A stretch of 41,851 bases of DNA from Nocardioidaceae bacterium (lineage in GTDB: Bacteria > Actinomycetota > Actinomycetes > Propionibacteriales > Nocardioidaceae): contig JAUJOE010000007.1 of assembly GCA_030447805.1 (NCBI GenBank), positions 35,448 to 77,298 of the forward strand, read 5' to 3'. The notes beneath the pieces were generated by a model. That model was not told the DNA's origin and ran no database searches. It worked only from the letters and a program-made list of their open reading frames with translations. Each line of letters begins with the position of its first letter. The first letter of the stretch is position 1. The translations under genes were made by a program, and so were the position numbers. Shown piece by piece: positions 7,613-17,033 of this stretch.

Positions 7613-8179
7613 GTGGCGATTCACCGGCTCAACCATGCGGTGCTGTACGTGCGGAACCTGGACCGGTCGGTCGCCTTTTACCGCGACGTGCTCGGCTTCC
7701 GCGTCGAGATGACGATGGCGGGGCAGGCCGCGTTCCTACAGGCAGCCGGGTCTACCAATGACCACGACCTGGCGCTGTTCGCGCTCGGCGACCAGGCGTC
7801 AGACAGCCCGGCGGGCCGCACCAGCGTCGGCCTGTACCACTTGGCCTGGGAGGTCGAGACTCTCGGCGACCTCGAAGAGTTGGCGGCCAAGCTCGCCGAC
7901 GCCGGCGGCCTCGTCGGCACGTCGGACCACGGCTCCACCAAGAGCCTCTACGGCAAGGACCCCGACGGGCTGGAGTTCGAGGTCGTCTGGCTGATCCCGG
8001 CGCATCTGCTCACCGCCGCCGACAAGGCGGCCAAGAGCACGATCCGGCGCCTCGACCTGGCCAAGGAGATCGACAGGTTCGGGTCAGACACCCGCGGTGG
8101 GCTCGGCGTCAGTGTGCCGATCGGTGTCGAGGCACCAGCCGTCGGGCCGGCCAGCGCAGCTAGGGGCATGCGCAGCTAG
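7613..8179 (+). CDS. VOC-family protein (glyoxalase / extradiol dioxygenase-like)
   Basis: 188-aa metalloprotein of the vicinal oxygen chelate superfamily. Two beta-alpha-beta-beta-beta modules are visible: module 1 starts at IHRLNHAVLYVRNLDRSVAF with candidate ligand H8, and module 2 runs from GLYHLAWEVETLGDL (H76) to DPDGLEFEVVW (E123). The H/H/E set is that of catechol 2,3-dioxygenase-like members, so an oxygenase on an aromatic or thiol compound is possible, but substrate cannot be read from sequence. Residues after about 150 are an extra low-complexity tail that runs into a tandem DNA repeat. The GTG start has an AGAGG site upstream. Control by a MarR-like repressor is suggested by the dyad at 7567-7578. 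Confidence 0.85.
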   Translation: MAIHRLNHAVLYVRNLDRSVAFYRDVLGFRVEMTMAGQAAFLQAAGSTNDHDLALFALGDQASDSPAGRTSVGLYHLAWEVETLGDLEELAAKLADAGGLVGTSDHGSTKSLYGKDPDGLEFEVVWLIPAHLLTAADKAAKSTIRRLDLAKEIDRFGSDTRGGLGVSVPIGVEAPAVGPASAARGMRS

Positions 8180-8208
8180 GCGCAAGCCCAGCTAGGCGCA
8201 AGCCCAGC
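8158..8208. repeat. Three tandem 16-base repeats at the end of the VOC gene
   Basis: Units start at 8158, 8174 and 8190. The last two are identical (AGCTAGGCGCAAGCCC) and the first differs at three positions; a partial AGC follows. Every unit contains TAG, and the second one supplies the VOC stop codon (8177-8179). The 16-base period shifts frame with each unit. Confidence 0.85.
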
Positions 8209-8248
8209 ATCCCGTCCGTTGCGTTCACCAACGCGTAACTTTGCGTTC

Positions 8249-9454
8249 ATGCGTTTCGATTCGCGGCTGGGCAGCTCTGGAGAGCTTGATGGACTGGTGC
8301 AGCAGTGGCGTTCGGCCATCAGCGTCGAGCTGCCGACCGCCGTTGAGTTGCGGCATGAGCTGCACGCCGATCCACGGGTCACGGGTGACGAGGAGGACAC
8401 CGCCAAGACCCTCGCTAGCGCTATTGGACTCGGCGACGGCGAGCGGGTAGCCGACAGCGGTCGGCTGATCTGGGTGACCGGTCCCGACCAGGGCCGGGCG
8501 GCGATCGCGCTGCGCACCGAGCTCGACGCGCTGCCGATCGAGGAGGCGACGGCCGTTTCCTGGCGGTCAGGCCGAGCGGCGATGCACTGCTGTGGGCACG
8601 ACGTACACATGGCCGCGCTGGCCGCCGTTGTGCGGGCCGCACGGCGGGTCGAGCTGCCGGTGCCGCTGCTCGCGATCCTGCAGCCGCGGGAGGAGGGGTC
8701 AAACTCCGGTGCCCGAGACGTCGTGCGGGAGGGTGGCCTCGACGGTGTTGACGCGGTCATCGCCGCGCACGTGCAGCCGCAGCTCGGGCCACGCATCATC
8801 GCGTCGACCCCTGGGGCGGTCAACGCAGGCACCGACGAGTTCGAGATCGTCGTACGCGGCCGGGGCGGCCATTCGGGCTACCCGCACACTGTCGACGACT
8901 CCGTGCTGGCGCTGTCGTCGATCGTGGTGGCGCTGCAGCAGGTCAGCGCGCGCCGGATCGACCCGGTGGTCGGGGCGGTGTGCATGGTCAACCAGCTCCG
9001 GGCGGGCAGCGCGGACAACGTCGTACCGGGGGAGGCGCTCGCTAGCGGCACCGTGCGCACCCGGACCGTGCCCGACCGCCAGACGGCGCTGGCTGCGATC
9101 CGCGACATCGCCGACGGCGTGGCCGCAGCGCACGACTGCTCGGCCGAGGTGACGTTCGCCGAATGCGAGCCGCCGCTGCACAACGACGCCGATCTGGCCG
9201 TCACCGCTTTTCCTCTGCTCCTCGGCATGGGCCACCACGTCTCGTCGGAGTTCCGGTCATTCGGCGGTGACGACTTCTCGCACTACTGCGCGGATGCGCG
9301 CGGGCTGATGATGTTCGTCGGCACCGGCACCGAGACAGGCGGGTTGCACGACGCCAGCTACCTCCCGGGCGATGAGTACGTCGGTCTGGTGGCCGACGCG
9401 CTGATCGCCGGCTACTGCGCGGCCGCTCTCACCCGGCCCGAACGCAGTCGGTGA
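8249..9454 (+). CDS. M20-family metallopeptidase / amidohydrolase
   Basis: 401-aa di-metal amidohydrolase of the M20D type (hippurate, indole-amino-acid and N-acyl amino acid hydrolases). Motifs in order: LRTELDALPIEE, the metal site MHCCGHDVHMAAL, QPREEGSNSGARDV with the catalytic Glu pair, the lid-domain start GRGGHSGYPHTVDDS, and the C-terminal FGGDDFSHY. A pair of Cys between the first His and Gly fits the metal-binding Cys of this group. It is cytoplasmic, with no signal sequence. The ATG at 8249 is preferred because the peptidase fold starts soon after; an earlier in-frame TTG at 8219 is possible. There is no clear ribosome site; TAACTT at 8236-8241 lies at the right distance for leaderless transcription. 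Confidence 0.88.
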   Translation: MRFDSRLGSSGELDGLVQQWRSAISVELPTAVELRHELHADPRVTGDEEDTAKTLASAIGLGDGERVADSGRLIWVTGPDQGRAAIALRTELDALPIEEATAVSWRSGRAAMHCCGHDVHMAALAAVVRAARRVELPVPLLAILQPREEGSNSGARDVVREGGLDGVDAVIAAHVQPQLGPRIIASTPGAVNAGTDEFEIVVRGRGGHSGYPHTVDDSVLALSSIVVALQQVSARRIDPVVGAVCMVNQLRAGSADNVVPGEALASGTVRTRTVPDRQTALAAIRDIADGVAAAHDCSAEVTFAECEPPLHNDADLAVTAFPLLLGMGHHVSSEFRSFGGDDFSHYCADARGLMMFVGTGTETGGLHDASYLPGDEYVGLVADALIAGYCAAALTRPERSR

Positions 9455-9507
9455 CCATTCGCCGGTGCGGGAGCGACCACTCGGCGGATTGAGGGGCCGG
9501 GGGAGGG

Positions 9508-11099
9508 TCAGGCGCCGTGGTCCGGGCGGTCGATTGCGGGCTCCGCGTTTGACGTCGGGGTGAGGCGGTCGAGCGGTTTGACGGCCGGGCCGTGGAGCAC
9601 GCTGCCGTCGAGCGCGAAGCGGGACGCATGGCAGGGGCAGTCCCAGGACTTCTCGGCGTTGTTGAAGTTGACCGCACACCCCATGTGTGTGCAGCGCGCC
9701 GACACGGCGTGCAGCTCACCGGACGGGTCACGGTAGCCGGCGACCAAGGCGGCACCCACCCGGGTCACCGTCGCCTCGTCCGGCCCGAGGTCCTCCAGCT
9801 TCGAGCGGTTCAGCGCCGCGCGGGCCCGGTCGCCGCCGAAGTGAGCGGCGACGACGGTATTGGCGTGCACCACGGTAGGCACCGAGCGGACGTTAACCCG
9901 GTTCGGGTCGAAGAGGTCGCGCTGCGCCGGGTCGGCGATGCCGAGGACCAGGTCGTGCAGCAGGTGGGCGGCCGCGGTGCCGTTGGTCATACCCCACTGC
10001 CGGAAGCCGGTCGCCACCCACAGGTGCCGGGCAGCCGGGTGGTAGCGGCCGACGTACGGGATCTTGTCCGGCGTCGACATGTCATGGGCTGACCAGCGGT
10101 GCGTCACCTCGCGCAGGCCGAGTATCTGGTTAGACCACTCGGCGAGCTGGGCGTACCGGGCCTCGACGTCGACGCGCTGGCCGGTGCGGTAGGACTCACC
10201 CAGCACGATGAGTCGGGTCTGGTCAGGGGCGCCGTCAGGGGTGGTGCGCACGGAATAGTGGGTGTCGGCGTCGAGGGACATCGAGCTGGGGGCACTGTCG
10301 GCAGGCACCAGCCCCGAGACCGCCAGCTCGCGGGTCGGCTCGAGCCGGGCGAAGAAGCCGCCGCGGTCGAAGGCCGGGTAGTGCGTCGCCACCACGACGT
10401 CCTTGGCGCGGACGTCTCCCCGATCTGTGTGCACGACCGACACCCGGCGCTCGGACAGGCTCAGCGCTCGAGTGCCCTCATGCACCTGGCTGCCGAGCGC
10501 CTCGATCTCGTCCGCCAAGGCCAGCAACCACTTGCGGGGGTGGAACTGTGCCTGGTTGGTGAACCGGACCGCCCCGGCGGCGGCGACCGGCAGGTCGGTG
10601 TCTTCGAGGTACGACGCGGGCAGTCCCGCCGCTGCGGCAGCCTCGGCCTCCTGCTTCAGCTTCGTGCGCTGCCGCTCCTTGGTCGAGTACACGAACGAGT
10701 CCCGCCGAGTGAACTCGCAGTCGACGCCGAGCGCTTCGGACTCCGTCGCGATCCAGTCGATCGCGGCGAGCTGCGCGGCGCCGTATCGCGCGGCGGTCTC
10801 CGTGCCAATCCGTCGCAGGTGGTCGTAGATCAGCGCGTGCTGGGCGCTGACCTTTGCTGTGGTGTGTCCAGACACGCCGGAGGCGATGCGACCCGCCTCG
10901 AGCACCGCGACCGACCGGCCGGAGCAGGCCAGCAGGTAACCGACGGTGAGACCGGTGATTCCTCCCCGACAACGGCTACGTCGACATCGTCCGGCACCGG
11001 GCGGCCGGTGCGGTCCGGGCCTGGTGCCGTGTCGATCCAGAACGACTCCGGAGCGGGCAGGTCTTTGGACTGCTTCATCAGGTGGCTGTTCCCGCCCAT
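9508..11099 (-). CDS. FAD-dependent oxidoreductase with C-terminal Rieske domain (frame interrupted)
   Basis: Fusion of a DAO-type FAD oxidoreductase and a Rieske [2Fe-2S] domain, about 530 aa. The N-terminus (from ATG 11099, KQSKDLPAPESFWIDT, then VDVAVVG) is in one frame. From SVAVLEAGRIASGVSGHTTAK onward the protein continues in another. The break falls in a GGGG run (10964-10967 on the plus strand), exactly in the Gly-rich FAD-binding motif; adding one G restores VVGGGITGLTVGYLL. The Rieske motifs CTHMGC and CPCHASRF are intact. The partner redox reaction is unknown. The gene is divergent from csoR-copZ-copA across a promoter with a CsoR box, so copper-linked control is possible. A sequence error is the likeliest explanation for the break. 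Confidence 0.85.
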
Positions 11100-11114
11100 G
11101 GCGCCGTCCAAACG

Positions 11115-11143
11115 TTGTACGGGTTACCCCTAGGGGGTATGCT
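11115..11143 (+). promoter_or_regulatory. csoR-copZ-copA promoter with CsoR operator
   Basis: TTGTAC (11115-11120) and TATGCT (11138-11143) have an ideal 17-base spacer. The near-palindrome TACCCCTAGGGGGTA (11125-11139) fills the spacer and reaches into the -10. G/C tracts flanked by TA are the known type of site bound by CsoR/RcnR-family repressors, so the apo-repressor would cover the promoter and release it when Cu(I) binds. The first codon of csoR is 28 bases beyond the -10. Confidence 0.85.
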
Positions 11144-11170
11144 GGAGCAAGTCCGCACTAGGGAGGGTCG

Positions 11171-11482
11171 ATGGAAACCAGCCTCGACGATCTGAAGCCA
11201 TCGTATGGCTACCACGACAACAAGGCTGCCCACGTCAAGCGGCTGCGCCGAGTCGAGGGTCAGATTCGGGGCCTGCAGCGGATGGTCGAGACCGACGAGT
11301 ACTGCATCGACGTGCTCACCCAGGTGTCGGCGGCCACCCGGGCGCTTGAGTCCTTCGCTCTGTCGCTGCTCGAGGAGCACCTGCAGCACTGTGTGGCCCA
11401 TGCTGTCGAGCAGGGCGGCGACGAGGCTACGGCGAAGATCGAGGAAGCGTCAGCAGCGATCGCCCGCCTGGTGCGGTCCTGA
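11171..11482 (+). CDS. csoR: Copper-sensing transcriptional repressor CsoR
   Basis: 103-aa all-helical metal-sensing repressor. The Cu(I) triad is visible as C45 (EYCIDVL), H70 and C74 (EEHLQHC). The spacings of 25 and 4 residues are the same as C36-H61-C65 of the Mycobacterium tuberculosis protein, which separates CsoR from the Ni/Co sensor RcnR. The family helix HVKRLRRVEGQIRGLQRMV is at residues 21-39. It would repress its own operon by binding the dyad at 11125-11139. A purine-rich GGGAGGG site precedes the ATG. It is first in the operon csoR-copZ-copA, followed by a 34-base gap. Confidence 0.95.
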   Translation: METSLDDLKPSYGYHDNKAAHVKRLRRVEGQIRGLQRMVETDEYCIDVLTQVSAATRALESFALSLLEEHLQHCVAHAVEQGGDEATAKIEEASAAIARLVRS

Positions 11483-11516
11483 CCTCCAGCGCCACCCACG
11501 ACCAGAGGAGCCAACC

Positions 11517-11735
11517 ATGACCACCACGACGTACCAGGTCAGCGGCATGACCTGCCAGCACTGTGTGCACGCCGTCGAGCAAGAGGTCGGCGGCCTACCC
11601 GGCGTACGACGCGTCGACGTACAACTCGTCGAAGGCGGGACGTCGCCGGTTACCGTCGACTCCGAGGCGGAGCTGGACGAGCAGGCGGTCCGCGAAGCCG
11701 TCGATGAGGCCGGCTTCGAACTGGTGAGCAGCTAG
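11517..11735 (+). CDS. copZ: Copper chaperone CopZ (heavy-metal-associated domain)
   Basis: 72-aa single HMA domain. The metal loop [12 protein letters not shown] carries C13 and C16, which bind Cu(I), and the remainder follows the beta-alpha-beta-beta-alpha-beta pattern ending in [13 protein letters not shown]. It delivers cytoplasmic Cu(I) to the CopA pump encoded eight bases downstream. AGAGGAG at 11502-11508 is a strong ribosome site nine bases before the ATG. It would be induced by copper through CsoR. Confidence 0.93.
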   Translation: MTTTTYQVSGMTCQHCVHAVEQEVGGLPGVRRVDVQLVEGGTSPVTVDSEAELDEQAVREAVDEAGFELVSS

Positions 11736-11743
11736 CCGCAGCG

Positions 11744-14032
11744 ATGACCGCGACCACCGCGACAGAGCAGTCGAGCCAGCCGACCGAGCAGACGGTCGAG
11801 CTGGCGATCGGTGGCATGACGTGCGCCTCGTGCGCCGCCCGGGTGGAGAAGAAGCTCAACCGGCTCCCGGGGGTGACGGCCACCGTCAACTACGCCACCG
11901 AGAAGGCGCACGCGACGTACGGTGCCGACGTCACTCCGGAAACTCTCGTCGCCACTGTCGAGGCCACCGGTTACTCGGCAACCCTCCCGCAGCCCACCCG
12001 ATCCGCGCCTGCTGCCGGTGAGTCCGAAGCCGCCGAACCTGTTGATGAGCGCACGTCGCGGCTGCGGCAGCGCCTGCTGGTGAGCCTCTGGCTCAGCGTG
12101 CCAGTCGTCGTGCTCTCGATGGTGAGTGCGGTGCAGTTCCCCTACTGGCAGTGGGTGAGTCTCGCGCTGGCGCTGCCGGTCGTCACCTGGGCCGGGTGGC
12201 CTTTCCATGCTGCGGCCTGGGCCAACCTCCGGCACCGAGCGGTCACCATGGACACGCTGATCAGCATCGGTGCGCTCGCCGCGTTCGGCTGGTCCGTCTA
12301 CGCCCTGGTGTTCGGCCGAGCAGGCGATCCCGGCATGCACATGCCGTTCACGCTGCTGCCGGCTCGAGGCTCCGGTGCCGCAGAGATCTACCTCGAGGTT
12401 GCCACCGGGGTTACGACGTTCATCCTCGCCGGTCGCTACCTGGAGGCGAAGGCCAAGCGCAGGTCGGGTGCGGCGATCCGCGCCTTGTTGTCGATGGGGG
12501 CCAAAGAGGTCTCCGTGCTGCGACCTTCTCCTGCCGGTGACGTCGAACAGCGGATCCCCGTCGAGGAGCTGGCGGTGGGAGACCGGTTCGTCGTGCGGCC
12601 GGGAGAGAAGATCGCTGCTGACGGGCGCGTGCTCTCGGGAACGAGCGCGGTGGACGCGTCGATGCTGACCGGGGAGCCGGTACCTGTCGACGTCGGCCCG
12701 GGAGACCCCGTGGTCGGCGCCACCGTCAACGCAAGCGGCCGGTTGCTGGTGCAGGCGACGAGTGTCGGCTCCGACACCGCGCTGGCCAGGATCGCCCGGC
12801 TCGTCGAGGAGGCGCAGAACGGTAAGGCGCCGGTGCAGCGGCTCGCCGACCGGGTGTCAGCCGTCTTCGTGCCGGTGGTGATCGCCCTCGCGGTCGCCAC
12901 GCTGCTCGGGTGGCTGGCCACCGGCGCTGAGGCCGAGTTCGCCTTCAGCGCCGCGGTAGCGGTGCTGATCATCGCGTGCCCGTGCGCGCTCGGGCTGGCC
13001 ACCCCGACAGCGCTCATGGTCGGCACTGGACGAGGCGCCGAGCTCGGCGTCGTGATCAAGGGTCCCGAGGTGCTCGAAGCCACCCGCCGCGTCGACACGA
13101 TCGTGCTCGACAAGACAGGAACCGTGACCCAGGGCCGGATGAGCCTGGTGTCCACGGCCGCCGCCGCTGGTGAGTCCCCCGCGCAGGTACTGCGGTTGGC
13201 CGGCGCGCTCGAGGACGCCTCGGAGCACCCGATTGCACGAGCGATCGCTGCCGGGGCGCGCCAAGCCGGGGCACTTCCGGAAGTGCGCGACTTCGCCAAC
13301 TCGGCGGGGCGCGGCGTGTCCGGTGTGGTCGAGGGGTACGCCGTCGCGGTTGGTCGGCGTACCTGGCTCGAGGAGGTCACCGCTCAGCCGTTGCCGACCG
13401 ACCTCGTGACCGCAGCCGAGGCCGTCGAAGCCAACAGCCAGACCGCCGTTTGGGTTGGCTGGGACGGAGCCGCGCGCGGAGTGCTCGCGGTGGCTGACAC
13501 GGTCAAGCCCACCTCAGCCGAGGCAGTCTCACGCCTGCGCGAACTCGGTCTGCGGCCGCTGTTGCTCACGGGCGACAACGCCCGGGCGGCCCGGGCGGTG
13601 GCGGCGCAGGTGGGGATCGCTGCCGATGACGTCGTCGCCGACGTGTTGCCAGCCGACAAGGTCGACGTCGTCAAACAGCTGCAGAGCTCAGGTGCGGTCG
13701 TCGCCATGGTCGGCGACGGCGTCAACGACGCAGCCGCGCTCGCCCAGGCCGACCTGGGCCTCGCGATGGGCACCGGAACCGACGTCGCCATCGAGGCAAG
13801 CGACCTGACGCTGGTGAGCGGCGATCTGCGCGTCGCCGCCGACGCGATAGCCCTGTCGCGGGCAACGCTGCGCACGATCAAGGGCAACCTGTTCTGGGCG
13901 TTCGCCTACAACGTGGCGGCACTGCCGTTGGCGGCTGCCGGCCTGATGAACCCGCTGTTTGCTGGGGCGGCGATGGCGTTCAGCTCACTGTTCGTGGTGT
14001 CGAACAGCCTCCGGCTGCGCGGCTTCCGTTAA
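11744..14032 (+). CDS. copA: Cu(I)-exporting P-type ATPase CopA
   Basis: 762-aa P1B-type ATPase that pumps Cu(I) out of the cytoplasm. In order: one N-terminal HMA domain with GGMTCASC (C27, C30); membrane helices from about residue 105; the actuator motif TGEP; the membrane CPC motif at residues 412-414 (IACPCALG); the phosphorylation site DKTGT with D456; the SEHPIA motif of the nucleotide-binding domain; [14 protein letters not shown]; and two C-terminal helices with [10 protein letters not shown]. All features expected for Cu(I) specificity are present and the reading frame is intact. It starts eight bases after copZ and is followed by a hairpin. Confidence 0.95.
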   Translation: MTATTATEQSSQPTEQTVELAIGGMTCASCAARVEKKLNRLPGVTATVNYATEKAHATYGADVTPETLVATVEATGYSATLPQPTRSAPAAGESEAAEPVDERTSRLRQRLLVSLWLSVPVVVLSMVSAVQFPYWQWVSLALALPVVTWAGWPFHAAAWANLRHRAVTMDTLISIGALAAFGWSVYALVFGRAGDPGMHMPFTLLPARGSGAAEIYLEVATGVTTFILAGRYLEAKAKRRSGAAIRALLSMGAKEVSVLRPSPAGDVEQRIPVEELAVGDRFVVRPGEKIAADGRVLSGTSAVDASMLTGEPVPVDVGPGDPVVGATVNASGRLLVQATSVGSDTALARIARLVEEAQNGKAPVQRLADRVSAVFVPVVIALAVATLLGWLATGAEAEFAFSAAVAVLIIACPCALGLATPTALMVGTGRGAELGVVIKGPEVLEATRRVDTIVLDKTGTVTQGRMSLVSTAAAAGESPAQVLRLAGALEDASEHPIARAIAAGARQAGALPEVRDFANSAGRGVSGVVEGYAVAVGRRTWLEEVTAQPLPTDLVTAAEAVEANSQTAVWVGWDGAARGVLAVADTVKPTSAEAVSRLRELGLRPLLLTGDNARAARAVAAQVGIAADDVVADVLPADKVDVVKQLQSSGAVVAMVGDGVNDAAALAQADLGLAMGTGTDVAIEASDLTLVSGDLRVAADAIALSRATLRTIKGNLFWAFAYNVAALPLAAAGLMNPLFAGAAMAFSSLFVVSNSLRLRGFR

Positions 14033-14034
14033 GT

Positions 14035-14072
14035 TCCGACGCTACGACTGGTATGACGTGCTCAGCGTCGGA
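14035..14072 (+). terminator. Hairpin after copA
   Basis: TCCGACGCT (14035-14043) and AGCGTCGGA (14064-14072) form a perfect nine-base stem with a 20-base loop, starting two bases after the copA stop. TCTTT follows, which is a weak U-tract. It lies between convergent genes and may end transcription from copA. Confidence 0.55.
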
Positions 14073-14105
14073 TCTTTGCGGAGTGAGCGGCGCCTCGCCT
14101 GCGTG

Positions 14106-16969
14106 TCAGGTGAGCCAGCGGCGAAGGAGAGTGGCGAGGTGGACGGGGCGGCGGACGCCGAGGGCGTCGCCGCCGAGCTGCTCGATCTGCAGCCGGCAGG
14201 AGAAGCCGTCGGCGAGCACCTCAGCGTCGCCGTCGCAGCTGAGGTAGGGCAGGAAGGACTGCTCGGCGCAGGTCTGGGAGACCTCGAAGTGGCCAGCTTC
14301 GAACCCGAAGTTGCCGGCCAGGCCGCAGCAGCCCTCGGCCACGCTGGCGACGTCGACACCGAGGCGGTGTAACAGGTCGCGGTCGGCCTGGGTGCCGGCG
14401 GTGGCCCGTTGGTGACAGTGGAACTGAGCGATCACCCGATCCCCGGCCGATGGCGTCGAGCGGTGCCGGCCGCCGCGGTGGCTCGGTTCACGCTGGCTGC
14501 TTCGGTCGCCGGTGACCTCCCGGTCGGCAAGCACCTCGGCCAGGCTCACGATGCGGCGCGCCACCCGGCTGGCGGCGTCGCTGTCGAGCAGCTTGACCGC
14601 GTCGTCGCGCAACGCCGCAGCACAGCTCGGCTCGAGTACGACGATGGGGCAGCCGTCCCCGGAGGCGTCCAGCGCCGCGACGGTCTTCGCCAGCACCGCC
14701 CGCGCCACGGTCAGTTGTCCGGTGGACAGCCAGGTGAGACCGCAGCACATGCCGACTCCCGCCAGTTCGACGTTGAGGCCGAACGCGGAAAGAACGGCTT
14801 CCGCATCGGTCACCACCTCGGGCGAGAAGCTGCGCGTAAACGTGTCCAGCCAGATGATGACGCGGTGATCGCCGGGCGACGTACGCGCAGCGCGCCCGAC
14901 ACGTCGGCGTACCGGCGCGGATGCAAGCAGCGGCAGGTCACGTCGCGGGTCGATGCCGCCAAGCCGCTTGGCCGTCGCTGACAGCCCGGGCGACCGCAGC
15001 GCTGCGTTCGCCAGCCGGGGGAACCGGCGGGCCGCGGCAAGCCAGACCGGCAACCAGCCCATGCTCAGGTGCGCCCGAGGCCGCAGCCGGCGCCGGTAGT
15101 GGTGGTGCAGGAACTCCGCCTTGTACGTCGCCATGTCGACCGAGGTCGGGCACTCGCTGCTGCACGCCTTGCACATCAGGCAGAGGTCCAGCGCTCCCAG
15201 CGCCTCGTCCGACCGCCACCCGTCGTCGGACAACGCCCCGTCGAGCATCTCGAAGAGGACCCGCGCCCGACCGCGCGTGCTGTGCCGCTCGTCGAGGGTC
15301 GCCTGGTACGACGGGCACATCCCGCCGCCACCGGCTCGGCACGCCCCGACGCCCACGCACCGCCGGGCGGCCTTCGCGAAGTCGCCGCCGTCGTCGGCGT
15401 AGGCGAAGGCCAAGCCCGATCGGTGCGGCCGGACGACCTCGAGGCGCAGGTCACGGCTGAGTGGCACCGGGTCGACGATCAGTCCTGGGTTGAACAGGTT
15501 GTCAGGATCGAAGACCGCCTTGACGGCGGCGAACGCGTCGAGGATGTGCGGTGAGTACATGCGCCGGAGCAGCTCCGACCGGTGCCGCCCGTCGCCATGC
15601 TCACCGGACAACGAACCGCGATGGGCGACGACGAGGTCAGCCGCCGCCTGCTGGAAACGCGCGTACTCAGCGCGACCCGCCGGACTCAACAGGTCGTGGT
15701 CGAGGCGCACGTGCACGCAGCCCTCGCCGAAGTGGCCGTAGATGCTGCCGCTGCGCCCGTGCTCGCGCAGCAGCGCCGTGAAGTCGGTGAGGTACGCCGC
15801 GAGCCGGTCCGGCGGTACGGCGGCGTCCTCCCACCCCGGCCACCGCTCCACGCCCCCGGCGCGTGCCGCCAGACCGGTGCCCTGCTCCCGCAGCCTCCAC
15901 AGTGCGCGCTGCTCGTCGACACCGGTGATCACCCGGGTCTCCACAGCGCCCGCCTCGGTGGCCACCAGCGCGGCACCCTGAGCTAGGTCGAGGCACTGCT
16001 CGACGGTTCCGCCCACCTCCACGAGCAGCCAGGCCTCGCCCGCCGGCAGCGCAGGTCGATAGTGCCGAGGCCCGGCCCCGGTGTCGAAGGCCGCTATCAG
16101 GTCGGCGCCCATCGCCTCGACGGTCAGTGGGCCGATGCTGGCGAGGTGCGGGGCGGCACCAGCGGCGGCGACGATGTCGGCGAAGCCAGCGACAACCAGT
16201 GCGCGCGCCGCGGGCAGCGGGACAAGGTCGAGCGTCGCGCCGACGACCTGGCCCAACGTCCCCTCTGAGCCCACGAACGCCTTTGCCGGGTCGAAGCCAC
16301 TGCCCGGCAGCAGGTGCTGCAGCCCGTAGCCGGAGACCTGGCGGCTGAACCTGCCCAGCTCGGCACCTATCGGCTCCGACCACCGCTCGGCAACGGCATC
16401 CAGGGCCGAATCTAAAGGCGAGGGTACGGGCCGGCACCCAAACTCGTCGTACGCCCGTCGCTCAGCACCAGGTCGACCGCGGTGACGTTGGCCGAGGTCG
16501 TGCCCCAGGCGATCGCCCGCGCGCCGCAGGCGTTGGTGCCGACCATGCCACCGATCGTGCAGGCCGAGTGCGTCGCGGGGTCTGGTCCGAAGCGCAGCCC
16601 GTACGCCGCGGCGCTCGCCTGCAGCGCGTCGAGCACGACGCCGGGCTCGACCACCGCTCGCCGCACGTCAGGGTCGATGTTGTGGATGCGGTTGAGGTAG
16701 CGGCTGTAGTCGACCACCACGCCGCTGCCGATCGCGTTGCCCGCCAGGTTCGTCCCGCCGCCACGGGAGGTGACCGGCATACCCTCGTCTCGGCACGCCG
16801 ACACCAGCGCGGCGACGTCGGCGACTGACCGCGGAAACGCCACACAGGTCGGCACCAGCCGATGGTTGGAGGCGTCCGTCGAGTAGGCGGCCAGCGTCGC
16901 GCCGTCAGCGGCGACGTCGCCGTCGATCCGCTCCGACAGCGCTCGGACGAAGGAGGAGTCGGCAGTCAT
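14106..16969 (-). CDS. FAD-linked oxidase / Fe-S fusion dehydrogenase (YdiJ/GlcD-GlpC-like; frame interrupted)
   Basis: About 955-aa fusion that joins a FAD-binding 2-hydroxyacid oxidase to an Fe-S reductase module, as in D-lactate or D-2-hydroxyglutarate dehydrogenases. In order: FAD_binding_4 with SRGGGTNLAGNAIG and CTIGGMVGTNACGARA; FAD-oxidase C-terminal domain with GHFGEGCVHVRLDHD and LSGEHGDGRHRSELL; two ferredoxin-like clusters (CVGVGACRAGGGGMCP and CLMCKACSSECP); and two CCG motifs (MCCGLTW, GCCGLAGNFG) of the GlpC-like part. The first 185 codons and the rest are in different frames; reading continues perfectly (from LDSALDAVAERWSEPIG) if one base is restored near 16421-16432. Exact substrate is unknown. 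It is divergent from the antiporter gene. Confidence 0.88.
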
Positions 16970-17033
16970 CGGTGGCCCGGCTCAGCGGTCACGGCCCGAC
17001 TGTAGTGCGCGCTGGCTCTGGAACACTGGCACC

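Noticed and set aside
10099..11133. 344-codon plus-strand frame opposite the FAD/Rieske gene
   Set aside because: Low-complexity shadow of a gene with Rieske and FAD motifs on the other strand.
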